NCBI RefSeq assembly: GCF_010731675.1
Contig: NZ_AP022584.1
Location: forward strand, 4,712,001-4,776,000
Direction of reading: 5' to 3'
Origin: Mycobacterium marseillense
Lineage (GTDB): Bacteria; Actinomycetota; Actinomycetes; Mycobacteriales; Mycobacteriaceae
Length of the DNA: 64,000 nucleotides
Shown: positions 46,216 through 54,778 of the stretch, one piece after another
How the letters are laid out: each line of letters opens with the position of its first letter
How positions within the stretch are numbered: the first letter of the stretch is position 1
Program-made: the position numbers and the translations under genes
Notes under the pieces: model-generated
Told to the model about the DNA's origin: nothing
What the model saw: the letters and a program-made list of their open reading frames with translations, nothing else
Databases searched by the model: none

Positions 46216-48599
46216 GCTCGTCAGTGATCACGGGCCTGACCGATGCCACGGTGACGCAGCGAGTCGCCGACGGCCAGAGCAACGCCGTACGGAAGCGCGC
46301 GACGCGCAGCATCACCGATATCGTGCGGGCGAACGTGTTCACCCGGATCAACGCGATCCTGGGGGTGTTGCTGCTGATCGTGCTGTCGACCGGCTCGCTG
46401 ATCAACGGGATGTTCGGACTGTTGATCATCGCCAACAGCGTCGTGGGCATGGTCCAGGAAATCCGGGCCAAACAGACGCTGGACAAGCTCGCCATCGTGG
46501 GGCAGGCAAAACCCGTGGTGCGCAGGCAATCCGGAACTCGTGCGGTCGCGCCCGAAGAGGTGGTGCTCGACGACATCATCGAGCTCGGACCCGGCGATCA
46601 GGTCGTCGTCGACGGAGAAATCATTGAAGAGGCGAACCTGGAAGTCGACGAGTCGCTGCTGACCGGTGAGGCCGACCCGATCGCCAAGGACGTCGGCGAC
46701 GCGGTGATGTCGGGCAGTTTCGTCGTCGCGGGCACCGGAGCCTACCGGGCCGCCAAGGTCGGGGCGGACGCCTACGCGGCAAAACTCGCCGAGGAAGCCA
46801 GCAAGTTCACGTTGGTGAAATCCGAACTGCGCAACGGCATCAACCGCATCCTGCAGTTCATCACCTACCTGTTGGTGCCGGCCGGCCTGCTGACGATCTA
46901 CACCCAGCTGTTCACCACGCACGCGGGCTGGCAGCAGTCCGTGCTGCGGACGGTGGGCGCCCTGGTGCCAATGGTGCCCGAAGGACTGGTGCTGCTGACG
47001 TCGGTCGCCTTCGCGGTCGGGGTGGTCCGGCTCGGCCAGCGCCGCTGCCTGGTGCAGGAGCTTCCCGCCATCGAGGGACTCGCCCGCGTCGACGTGGTGT
47101 GTGCCGACAAGACCGGCACCCTGACCGAAAGCGGCATGCGGGTCGCGCGGGTCGACGAGCTCGACGAGGTCGCCCAGCCGGATCGCATCGACGACGTGCT
47201 GGCCTCGCTCGCCGCCGCGGACCCGCGACCCAACGCGAGCATGCGCGCGATCGCCGAGACCTATCACGAGTCGCCCGGCTGGACCGCCACGGCGACAGCG
47301 CCTTTCAAGTCCGCCACCAAGTGGAGCGGCGTGTCCTTCGAAGGGCACGGCAACTGGGTGATGGGCGCTCCCGACGTGTTACTCGAGCCCGCGTCGGCGG
47401 CGGCCGAACAAGCCGAGCGAATCGGGGCGCAAGGTTTGCGGGTCCTGCTGGTGGGCGCCGGCACCGTGGCCGTCGACCATCCCAACGCACCGGGTGACGT
47501 CACCCCGGTCGCGCTCGTGGTGCTCGAACAGAAGGTCCGTCCCGACGCCCGCGAGACGCTGGAGTACTTTGCAGATCAAGGTGTCTCGGTCAAGGTGTTG
47601 TCCGGAGACAACGCGGTCTCGGTCGGCGCCGTCGCCGGCAAGCTCGGACTGCACGGCGAGACGATGGATGCGCGCCAACTCCCCTCAGAACCGACGCAAT
47701 TGGCGGACGCGCTGGACACCCACACCACCTTCGGCCGGGTGCGGCCCGATCAGAAGCGCGCCGTCGTGCACGCCCTGCAATCGCGCGGGCACACCGTCGC
47801 GATGACCGGTGATGGCGTCAACGACGTGCTGGCCCTCAAGGACGCCGATATCGGCGTCGCGATGGGGGCGGGCAGCCCGGCGTCTCGCGCTGTTGCCCAG
47901 ATAGTCTTGCTGGACAACAGGTTTGCCACGCTGCCGTATGTCGTCGGCGAGGGGCGGCGGGTGATCGGCAACATCGAGCGAGTCGCCAACCTGTTCCTCA
48001 CCAAGACCGTGTACTCGGTGCTGCTGGCGTTGTTGGTGGGCATCGAATGCCTGTTTTCCAAAGCACTGAAGGCCGATCCGTTGCTGTATCCGTTCCAGCC
48101 GATCCACGTCACCATCGCGGCGTGGTTCACCATCGGGATACCGTCGTTCATCCTGTCGCTGGCGCCCAACAACGAGCGCGCGGAGCCGGGCTTTGTGCGC
48201 CGGGTGCTGAGCTCGGCGCTGCCGTCGGGGCTGATCGTCGGCACCGCGACCTTCGCGTCGTACCTGGTCGCCTACCCCGGCCGTCACGCCAGCTTCCAGC
48301 AACAGGATCAGGCGTCGACCGCAGCCCTGATCACCTTGCTGATGAGCGCGCTGTGGGTGCTCGCGGTGGTCGCACGCCCCTACCAATGGTGGCGGGTCGC
48401 GCTCGTAATCGCCTCGGCCCTGGCCTATGTGGTGATCTTCAGCCTCCCGCTGGCCCGCAAGCAGTTCCTGCTGGATCCGTCCAACGTCACGGTGACGGCG
48501 ACCGCGCTGGGGATCGGTCTGCTGGGCGCCGCCGCGGTCGAGGCCATGTGGTGGATCCGCGCCAGAATGCTCGGCGTCCAGCCGCGGTTGTGGCGCTGA
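46212..48599 (+). CDS. ctpE: CtpE, P-type cation ATPase (calcium transporter type)
   Basis: A 795-residue P-type ATPase. It has the phosphorylated Asp299 in DKTGTLT, the TGE actuator loop ([14 protein letters not shown]), the hinge [21 protein letters not shown] and about ten transmembrane helices. The M4 metal-site helix reads [11 protein letters not shown]. The M. tuberculosis/M. smegmatis CtpE has been reported to import Ca2+. I start it at ATG 46212, which overlaps the preceding stop. Homologue: Rv0908. Confidence 0.94.
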   Translation: MSSSVITGLTDATVTQRVADGQSNAVRKRATRSITDIVRANVFTRINAILGVLLLIVLSTGSLINGMFGLLIIANSVVGMVQEIRAKQTLDKLAIVGQAKPVVRRQSGTRAVAPEEVVLDDIIELGPGDQVVVDGEIIEEANLEVDESLLTGEADPIAKDVGDAVMSGSFVVAGTGAYRAAKVGADAYAAKLAEEASKFTLVKSELRNGINRILQFITYLLVPAGLLTIYTQLFTTHAGWQQSVLRTVGALVPMVPEGLVLLTSVAFAVGVVRLGQRRCLVQELPAIEGLARVDVVCADKTGTLTESGMRVARVDELDEVAQPDRIDDVLASLAAADPRPNASMRAIAETYHESPGWTATATAPFKSATKWSGVSFEGHGNWVMGAPDVLLEPASAAAEQAERIGAQGLRVLLVGAGTVAVDHPNAPGDVTPVALVVLEQKVRPDARETLEYFADQGVSVKVLSGDNAVSVGAVAGKLGLHGETMDARQLPSEPTQLADALDTHTTFGRVRPDQKRAVVHALQSRGHTVAMTGDGVNDVLALKDADIGVAMGAGSPASRAVAQIVLLDNRFATLPYVVGEGRRVIGNIERVANLFLTKTVYSVLLALLVGIECLFSKALKADPLLYPFQPIHVTIAAWFTIGIPSFILSLAPNNERAEPGFVRRVLSSALPSGLIVGTATFASYLVAYPGRHASFQQQDQASTAALITLLMSALWVLAVVARPYQWWRVALVIASALAYVVIFSLPLARKQFLLDPSNVTVTATALGIGLLGAAAVEAMWWIRARMLGVQPRLWR

Positions 48600-48664
48600 G
48601 AACACCGAACTCAGCGGCGGCCGATTTCACCGGGCAAGTACGATGCCGGGAAAAGGGAGGGCGC

Positions 48665-48853
48665 ATGGGATTCCTGGACAAGGCCAAGGATCTGTTGTCG
48701 CAGAACGCTGACAAGGTCGAGATGGCCATCGACAAGGCCGGCGAGTTCGTCGACGAGAAGACGCAGGGCAAATACTCCGACACCATCCACCAGGTGCAGG
48801 AGCAAGCGAAGAAGGCCACCGGGCCCGCGGACCCGGGCGACCAGCAGAACTGA
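48665..48853 (+). CDS. Rv0909-type antitoxin-like protein
   Basis: A 62-residue, very charged helical protein ([20 protein letters not shown], then [20 protein letters not shown]) of the MT0933-type antitoxin family. AAAGGGAGGGCGC precedes ATG 48665. The H37Rv homologue Rv0909 is annotated as antitoxin to Rv0910, and the next gene here, 3 bp downstream, is the Rv0910 homologue. Amphipathic repeats also resemble stress/LEA-like proteins, so the antitoxin role rests on annotation. Confidence 0.85.
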   Translation: MGFLDKAKDLLSQNADKVEMAIDKAGEFVDEKTQGKYSDTIHQVQEQAKKATGPADPGDQQN

Positions 48854-48856
48854 GCC

Positions 48857-49318
48857 ATGGCCAAGCTTTCCGGATCCATCGATGTCCCGCTGCCACCCGA
48901 GGTGGCCTGGCAGTACGCCTCCGATCTGTCCCGGTACAAGGATTGGCTGACCATCCACCGCGTGTGGCGCAGCACATTGCCCGACGAGATCGAAAAGGGC
49001 TCGGTCGTCGAGTCGATCGTCGAGGTCAAGGGCATGCACAACCGGATCAAATGGACGGTCGTGCGTTATAAGCCCCCCGAGGGCATGACGCTCAACGGCG
49101 ACGGCGTCGGCGGTGTCAAGGTCAAGCTGATGGCCAAGATCCAGCCCAATGGGGACGGCTCCATCGTCAGCTTCGACGTGCACCTCGGCGGCCCCGCACT
49201 GTTCGGCCCCATCGGCATGATCGTCGCGGCGGCACTGCGCGGCGACATCAACCAGTCGCTGGAGAACTTCGTCACGGTCTTCACCCGATCCGATCCGAGC
49301 ACCAACGGGCATCGGTGA
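48857..49318 (+). CDS. SRPBCC family protein, Rv0910-type putative toxin
   Basis: A 153-residue helix-grip protein (SGSIDVPLPPEVAWQYASDL at the N-terminus, GGPALFGPIGMIVAAALRGD near the C-terminus). The homologue Rv0910 is annotated as toxin of a toxin-antitoxin pair and SRPBCC folds usually bind lipids, so both views are open. It follows the small antitoxin-like gene by 3 bp. A second SRPBCC protein lies at 24580-25044. Confidence 0.88.
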   Translation: MAKLSGSIDVPLPPEVAWQYASDLSRYKDWLTIHRVWRSTLPDEIEKGSVVESIVEVKGMHNRIKWTVVRYKPPEGMTLNGDGVGGVKVKLMAKIQPNGDGSIVSFDVHLGGPALFGPIGMIVAAALRGDINQSLENFVTVFTRSDPSTNGHR

Positions 49319-49402
49319 TCGCCGCCGGCGATGAGTTTTCGGCTCGGTAGCGGTCGATACGGTGAACCCCGCTCCCGGGGGCCACACCACCAGGAGGTCA
49401 CC

Positions 49403-50173
49403 GTGCCCATTCGTGACAGCGCGCCGCTGGGCGCCCCATGCTGGATCGATCTGACCACGTCCGACGTCGCCCGCGCCCAGGAGTTCTACGGCACGGTTTT
49501 CGGCTGGACGTTCGACTCCGCCGGACCCGAATACGGCGGATACGTCAATGCCGCCAAACACGGCCACCCGGTCGCCGGAATCATGGCCAACCGGCCCGCG
49601 GCCGAGGTGCCGGATCGCTGGACCACCTACTTCCACACCGCCGATATCCAGACCACGCTGGCCGCGGTGACCGGAGCGGGCGGCTCGGTGTGCATGGCGA
49701 TGGAGGTGCCCGCCAAGGGACATATGGGCCTGGCCACCGACCCCGCCGGCGCGATGTTCGGGTTGTGGCAGCCGCTGGAGCATCGCGGTTTCGAGATCGT
49801 CGGAGCAGCCGGGGCCCCGGTCTGGCACCAACTGACCACCCGCGACTACGGCAAGGCCCTCGACTTCTACCGCAACGTCCTCGGCTGGCGGACCGAATCC
49901 GCTTCCGACACCGACGAATTCCGTTACACCACAGCGCGGTTCGGCGACGAACAATTGCTCGGCGTGATGGACGGCGCCCAGTTCTTGCCCCAGGATGTTC
50001 CGTCGAACTGGGTGACCTTCTTCGGCGCCGAGGACGTCGACAAGACTCTGCGAGTGATCGTCGACAACGGCGGCGCGGTGATCCGCGACGCCGAGGACAC
50101 CCCGTATGGACGGCTGGCCGCCGCGAGCGATCCGACGGGCGCGCCGTTCAACCTGTCCTCGCTGCAGAGCTGA
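49403..50173 (+). CDS. Two-domain VOC/glyoxalase family protein
   Basis: A 256-residue protein made of two VOC domains: residues ~1-125 (CWIDLTTSDVARAQEFYGTV) and ~130-256 (VWHQLTTRDYGKALDFYRNV). Each repeats the FYxxxFGW/LGW and D-P-x-G-A-x-F signatures (ATDPAGAMFGLWQP, ASDPTGAPFNLSSL). GTG 49403 follows AGGAGGTCACC; a longer frame from 49331 is unlikely. Substrate unknown. Homologue: Rv0911. Confidence 0.88.
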   Translation: MPIRDSAPLGAPCWIDLTTSDVARAQEFYGTVFGWTFDSAGPEYGGYVNAAKHGHPVAGIMANRPAAEVPDRWTTYFHTADIQTTLAAVTGAGGSVCMAMEVPAKGHMGLATDPAGAMFGLWQPLEHRGFEIVGAAGAPVWHQLTTRDYGKALDFYRNVLGWRTESASDTDEFRYTTARFGDEQLLGVMDGAQFLPQDVPSNWVTFFGAEDVDKTLRVIVDNGGAVIRDAEDTPYGRLAAASDPTGAPFNLSSLQS

Positions 50174-50247
50174 CGGCCCGACCGGCGCCACGCTAGTGCG
50201 GCGCTCGGTGCCCCGGGGCGGCGTCGGAGTCGGTTAACCTCGCTACC

Positions 50248-50682
50248 ATGACTCGCCGACTGCGCCCCGGTTGGCTGGTGGCGTTTTTCGCGGTGGTGGT
50301 TTCGGCCAGCGCGTGGCTGCCGTGGCTGACGACAGCGGTCAACGGCGGGGGCTGGGCCAACGCCATCGGAGGCGCTCACGGCAACTTGGAGCTGCCCCCG
50401 GGGTTCGGCGCCGGCCAGCTCATCGTGCTGCTGGCCTCGACGCTGCTGGTGGCCGGCGCCATGATGGGCCGCGGTTTGTCGGTGAAGCTCGCTTCGGTTG
50501 CCGCGCTGTTGATTTCGCTACTTATCGTGGCGTTGACGGTGTGGTACTACAAGCTCAACGTCAACCCGCCGGTGTCGGCCGAATACGGCCTCTACGTCGG
50601 TGCGGGCGCCGCGGTGTGCGCCGTGGCGTGCTCGATCGTGGCGGTCATCGCGGCGCTGGCTTCCGGCCGGTCGCGGCGCTGA
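50248..50682 (+). CDS. Conserved membrane protein, Rv0912 family
   Basis: A 144-residue membrane protein with four hydrophobic segments (about residues 8-25, 52-70, 77-98 and 112-135). The segment between helices 1 and 2 is Gly/Asn-rich (NGGGWANAIGGAHGNLELPP) and likely extracellular. Function unknown. It converges with the VOC gene on the minus strand, 4 bp apart. Confidence 0.85.
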   Translation: MTRRLRPGWLVAFFAVVVSASAWLPWLTTAVNGGGWANAIGGAHGNLELPPGFGAGQLIVLLASTLLVAGAMMGRGLSVKLASVAALLISLLIVALTVWYYKLNVNPPVSAEYGLYVGAGAAVCAVACSIVAVIAALASGRSRR

Positions 50683-50686
50683 GCTC

Positions 50687-51175
50687 TCAGGCCGACGGGA
50701 ACTCGTGCTTTCCCGAAGCCGCGCTGCTGTCGGGCTCGTTGACGCCGAACACGAAGGGCGCGAACACGATTTCGCGCCCGTCCGGGTCCCGATAGGTGAC
50801 CGCGCCCGTGGCCGCCCAGTATGGGTGCTGGTCGACGGGTTCGACGCCCGCGTCGTGCAGGCGCGCGAGAGCGGCGCGCTGCGCCCGCTCGTCGGGAAAA
50901 TACAGGCAGAGCTGTTCATGGTGGTCCACTGCGACCTCGCCGACGGCCTGCACGATCTCCATGGTGAGGTTCCAGCTGGGTAGCCCGAAAATCGCGCCGT
51001 TGCTGCCGTAGCTGTCCTCGAACGTCTCGTAGAGCGGCAGCCCGACCAGGTCGCGGTAGAAGCGCACCGTTTCCGCGAAGTGCCCGGAGCGGCGCGCAAA
51101 GCGGATGGCGCCGAGCGGGGCCAACTGCGGCGGCCAGTGCGTCGAGCGGTGGTGCTTGTGCTGGTCGGTGCTCAT
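50687..51175 (-). CDS. VOC family protein coupled to carotenoid oxygenase
   Basis: A 162-residue single VOC domain (FAETVRFYRDLVGLPLYETF; TYRDPDGREIVFAPFVFG) with an N-terminal His-rich stretch (DQHKHHRSTHW). Its ATG overlaps the TGA of the carotenoid oxygenase by one base (TGATG), so it is the third gene of a coupled thiolase-oxygenase-VOC operon. The H37Rv operon has only the first two. It may act on the same substrate pathway. Confidence 0.87.
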   Translation of the reverse strand: MSTDQHKHHRSTHWPPQLAPLGAIRFARRSGHFAETVRFYRDLVGLPLYETFEDSYGSNGAIFGLPSWNLTMEIVQAVGEVAVDHHEQLCLYFPDERAQRAALARLHDAGVEPVDQHPYWAATGAVTYRDPDGREIVFAPFVFGVNEPDSSAASGKHEFPSA

Positions 51176-52692
51176 CACAGTCCGATCGCGTCCGCGGCCG
51201 ATTCGGCGGTGTCCCAGCGCCGCAGCTCGGAGCCGGGCGCCCAGGTCGAGTGTGTGCCGCTGGAGATCCGTTCCGGCAGTGGGAGTTTGCACACGGGCCC
51301 GTCGCCGGGCCGGGCGGCGTCGAATACCAGGCAATAGGAGGCGTCGGTGTTCATGTCGGTGGTGAGGGTGACCAGGTAGCCGTCGTCTTCGCCGGTGCCG
51401 CCGACGCGCGGCGCCATCGCGGTCTCGCTGCCGTAAACGCCGTCCCCGAACGAGAACCGCTCCTCTTTTCCGGTGAGTAGGTCGTGTTTGACCAGCCCGT
51501 CGAACAGGAACCAGCCCGGTTTCCCGGTGGCGGCATAGACGTAGCGGTAATCGGCAGCCGCGTACCTCGGGTTGATGGTGCCGAACTCGGTGATGGATTC
51601 GGAGAGCTGCTCTTCGTGGACGGCACCGGTGACCACGTTGAAACGCCACCGGTGCAGGCGAGCCTGCAGACGATCGAGGGCCAGGAAGCGAAACAGCTTG
51701 TCCCACTTGGTGCCACCGGTATCGATCGGGGACGGATCGCCTTCGAAGAAGCCGTCGAGCACGATTTCGTCGCCGTCCTCGTAGGCGTTGGTGAAATGCA
51801 GCACGAACGTCGGGGCGGCCTCGAACCAGCGGATGTCTTCCGTCCCGCCGCGGCGCGGAATGACCGCGAACCGCGACGGGATGTCGGGGTAGAAGCGTGG
51901 CAGGTGCACGTCGTGCTCGAGCAGCTGCGGATCCCAGAACAACGGGAAATCGTTGAGGATGGCGTAGTTTTCGGTGAACGCCATGTCGTGGGGGAGGCGC
52001 GGCCCGGAAAGCGGGATGTCGACGTAGTGGGCCAGTTCGTTGCGCTCGTCGACGACACCGTAATGCATGTACGGGTCTTGCTTGCTGTAGTTGAAGAACA
52101 GCAATTCACCGGTTGTGTTGTCCACCTTGGGATGTGCGGACACGCCCCACGCTGTCGGGAAGCGCCCGTTCCAGGACTCCTTGCCGAGCGTGTCGGCCGA
52201 ATATGGGTCGATTCGGTACAAGTCGCCGCACTGGTAGAAACTAGTCAGCGCGGTGCCACGGTGCACGATGACGTCGGTGCTCGAGGCGTCCTTCATCCTC
52301 GTCCGCGCACCCCACCCGCGCCCGCGCCGGGCCAGTTGCACGGGCTCGGCCAGGCCCGGCCACAGCGGTCCGCCGGCCTCGTTCTCGGCCAGAAATCCGT
52401 CGGTTCGGATAAAGCGGTTGCGGTAGAAGGCCTTTCCGTCGCGAAAGCCGACCACGTGCACCATGCCGTCGCCGTCGAAGGGGTGATAGGTCTTGAACGC
52501 GGGGTGCAGCGGATTCTCGGTGTTACGCAGGTAGATACCGTCGAGGTCGCGCGGGATTTCACCGTCGACGGCGACCAGGTCGTCGGCGTCCCACTCGGTG
52601 GTCTGGGGTCGCCACGGGCCGGTCCGGTAGGGGTGGCCGTCGTCCTCGGGAAGGGTGGACAGGAATTTGCCGACGATCTCAACGTCCATCAT
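51175..52692 (-). CDS. Carotenoid cleavage oxygenase family protein
   Basis: A 505-residue seven-bladed propeller enzyme with Fe(II) held by four histidines. Likely ligands are in TAWGVSAHPKVD, RLPHDMAFTENYAIL, TFVLHFTNAYEDGDEIVLDG and SSGTHSTWAPG. It cleaves carotenoid or stilbene-type double bonds with O2. Start ATG 52692 overlaps the thiolase stop (TGATG); a second ATG at 52689 follows. Homologue: Rv0913c. Confidence 0.92.
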   Translation of the reverse strand: MMDVEIVGKFLSTLPEDDGHPYRTGPWRPQTTEWDADDLVAVDGEIPRDLDGIYLRNTENPLHPAFKTYHPFDGDGMVHVVGFRDGKAFYRNRFIRTDGFLAENEAGGPLWPGLAEPVQLARRGRGWGARTRMKDASSTDVIVHRGTALTSFYQCGDLYRIDPYSADTLGKESWNGRFPTAWGVSAHPKVDNTTGELLFFNYSKQDPYMHYGVVDERNELAHYVDIPLSGPRLPHDMAFTENYAILNDFPLFWDPQLLEHDVHLPRFYPDIPSRFAVIPRRGGTEDIRWFEAAPTFVLHFTNAYEDGDEIVLDGFFEGDPSPIDTGGTKWDKLFRFLALDRLQARLHRWRFNVVTGAVHEEQLSESITEFGTINPRYAAADYRYVYAATGKPGWFLFDGLVKHDLLTGKEERFSFGDGVYGSETAMAPRVGGTGEDDGYLVTLTTDMNTDASYCLVFDAARPGDGPVCKLPLPERISSGTHSTWAPGSELRRWDTAESAADAIGL

Positions 52693-53912
52693 CAGATGCC
52701 TTTGCTGACAACGAAACTCACGGTGGTGGCGGTGCTGCCGCCGAAATTGAGGGTGCCGAATGTTTGCGCGCCGTCGACCTGATAGTCGCCGGCGGCATCA
52801 CTGACCTGTTTGGCTGCGTCGAGCAGCATCCGCACCCCGGAGGCACCCACCGGATGCCCGCCGCCGATCAATCCGCCGCTGGGATTGATCGGCAGCCGTC
52901 CCCCGATCTCGATCTCGCCGTTTTCGATGGCCTTCCATGACTCGCCCGGGCCGGTCAACCCGATGTGGTCGATGGCCAGGTACTCGCTGGGAGTGAAGCA
53001 GTCGTGAACCTCGAACCCGTCGATGTCGTCGAGCCTGCGCCGGGCGCGGCGCAGCGCGTCGAGTACCGCGGCCCGCACATGCGGCAGCACATGAGGATCG
53101 TCGCCGGCACGGTCGAGTTTCTGCTGCAGCCCCAGCCCGACGGTGCGATGTCCCCAGCCATCGATGCGGCCGATCGGGCGCGTGTCAGCGTGGTCACGCA
53201 GGTAGGTGTCGTTGACGAGCACCAATCCCGCTCCGCCGTCGGTCATTTGGCTGCAGTCGAAGCGTCGCAGCCGGCCTTCGGTGATCGGATTGGCCGCGTC
53301 GTCGTCGGTGATGGGATCGGGGACGGTCCACCCGCGGGTCTGGGCGTTGGGGTTGCGCCGGGCGTTGGCGAAGTTGAGCTGGGCGATGGCGCGCAGGTGC
53401 GTGTCGTCCAATCCGTACCGGCGCTCGTACTCGTCGGCGACCCGGGCGAACATGGACGGCCACAGGTATTCCGCGTCGGTCCCTTCGTGACCGGCCCACG
53501 CCGCGGCCCCCAGATGCTGCGCGGCGGTGTCGCCCGGGACTGTCTTCTCGAGCTCGATGCCCACCACCAGCGCGGTGTCATAGGCGCCCGATCGCAGATC
53601 GGCCATCGCCGCCAGTGCCGCGACGCTGCCGGAGGCGCACGCGGCTTCGTGCCGGGACGCCGGGGTGTCCCAGAGGCCGTCGCAGACCGTGGCCGGCATC
53701 GCGCCGAGGTGGCCCTGTCGGGCGAACATCTCGCCGAAGGCGTTGCCGACGTGCACCACTCCGATGCCGGCCGCGTCCACCTTGGCCGACGCCAGCGTGG
53801 CGTCGACGACCTCGGCGGTCAACGCCGCGAAGTCGTGGCCTTCCTTGGTGAGGTTGCGAGCAAAATCGCTTTGGTAACCGCCGAGAATCCACACACCGGA
53901 CGAGCCATCCAT
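52692..53912 (-). CDS. Thiolase family protein (acetyl-CoA acetyltransferase/lipid carrier type)
   Basis: A 406-residue SCP-x-type thiolase. The nucleophilic Cys is in RHEAACASGSVAALAAM. The GHP motif is intact here (GGLIGGGHPVGASGVRML), in contrast to the 7363-8508 protein, but the C-terminal cysteine motif reads LNFGGSTATTVS. It is the first gene of the operon with the carotenoid oxygenase and a VOC protein. Homologue: Rv0914c. PPE14 and PE7, next in H37Rv, are not here. Confidence 0.91.
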   Translation of the reverse strand: MDGSSGVWILGGYQSDFARNLTKEGHDFAALTAEVVDATLASAKVDAAGIGVVHVGNAFGEMFARQGHLGAMPATVCDGLWDTPASRHEAACASGSVAALAAMADLRSGAYDTALVVGIELEKTVPGDTAAQHLGAAAWAGHEGTDAEYLWPSMFARVADEYERRYGLDDTHLRAIAQLNFANARRNPNAQTRGWTVPDPITDDDAANPITEGRLRRFDCSQMTDGGAGLVLVNDTYLRDHADTRPIGRIDGWGHRTVGLGLQQKLDRAGDDPHVLPHVRAAVLDALRRARRRLDDIDGFEVHDCFTPSEYLAIDHIGLTGPGESWKAIENGEIEIGGRLPINPSGGLIGGGHPVGASGVRMLLDAAKQVSDAAGDYQVDGAQTFGTLNFGGSTATTVSFVVSKGI

Positions 53913-54007
53913 ACGCCGACGGTACTCCCGGAGGGGCGGGTTGTTGAGGCCTATGGCCGGGCGGGCGCCGGCTGGCGCGAGCCCGGGAAGAGGCTAAAAA
54001 GGGCGGC

Positions 54008-54036
54008 CCCGTCGGCTCTCGGGCTGAACCGACGGG
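54008..54036 (-). terminator. Hairpin plus T-run upstream of the thiolase operon
   Basis: CCCGTCGG (54008-54015) pairs with CCGACGGG (54029-54036). On the minus strand the stem is followed, after 7 nt, by five Ts (54001-53996 region). It would stop transcripts entering from upstream or attenuate the thiolase leader. Confidence 0.45.
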
Positions 54037-54113
54037 ACCTAGGCGGGCACGAAGGCCGGCCGACGCACTCGCCTACTGTTGGATCATTGCCCCCGCGGGG
54101 TGCCGACAAACAT

Positions 54114-54138
54114 GAGGCCTCAATCTCTTTGAGGCCTC
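54114..54138. repeat. Inverted repeat of a palindromic octamer
   Basis: GAGGCCTCAA (54114-54123) and TTGAGGCCTC (54129-54138) flank a 5-nt loop. Each arm contains the self-complementary GAGGCCTC. There is no T-run, so a protein-binding site is as likely as a terminator. Confidence 0.5.
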
Positions 54139-54778
54139 GGCGTCACCGAGCAAGCAACGGCGCCGGGTCCGGTTAACGACGATTCACCTTCTCCGGCGGC
54201 GCGCGCGGCACCCGGATATGGCGTCGGCTGGAAGGCTGAGCTGCAGCGATACAGCGGGGTTGCACCGGGCTGTGGGCGGTCGCACGACGAAGGGGTCACG
54301 CTGCATCGCGGCGCACCACAAGGCTGCGGTGTAAGCCGATATACGCACGGGTGGGCTGTTCGTTTAGCGGCCGCCCAGCAAAGTAGCCGAACCCTCTTCC
54401 TGCGGCCGGCAACAATCTCATCGTGTCCGACGGTCGGTGGTGAGGACGCGAGCGGCTGTCGCGAACCGGACGGAACCCGCGGCGCGGGGCCCGCCCCCGT
54501 GGCGCGTTGTGCTGCGGTCCATCGTGACATCCGGCGCGTCGCCGCCCCACCCCCGCAGTTGCGGCTGCGGCAAAGCCGGAGACGTCCTTCAGCTGTGCGT
54601 ATCGGATGTGAGCTAACAGCTTCAGCGGCGAGTTCGGCCGAAGATCCGCGCGTTGCGACACGGTCACGGATGCATACCTATCGGCTCATCGTTGGTCACA
54701 TATGCCCCGCAGATCACTATCGTCACATGAGCCAACTACGGACGTCAGCGCGGTGTCCTACCCCTCGAAAGGTGTTAC

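Larger units (their letters stand above)
53913..54778. other. 866-bp non-coding region replacing PE7/PPE14
   Basis: I see no credible gene; frames here have no family resemblance and poor starts. It holds the divergent promoters for the thiolase operon and the DUF4185 gene, and two hairpins listed separately (54008-54036 and 54114-54138). The 3' end has GAAAGGTG just before ATG 54779. Confidence 0.6.

Noticed and set aside
54120..54530. 136-codon minus-strand frame in the intergenic region before DUF4185
   Set aside because: Low-complexity Arg/Pro/Ser sequence, no ribosome binding site, crosses a hairpin.
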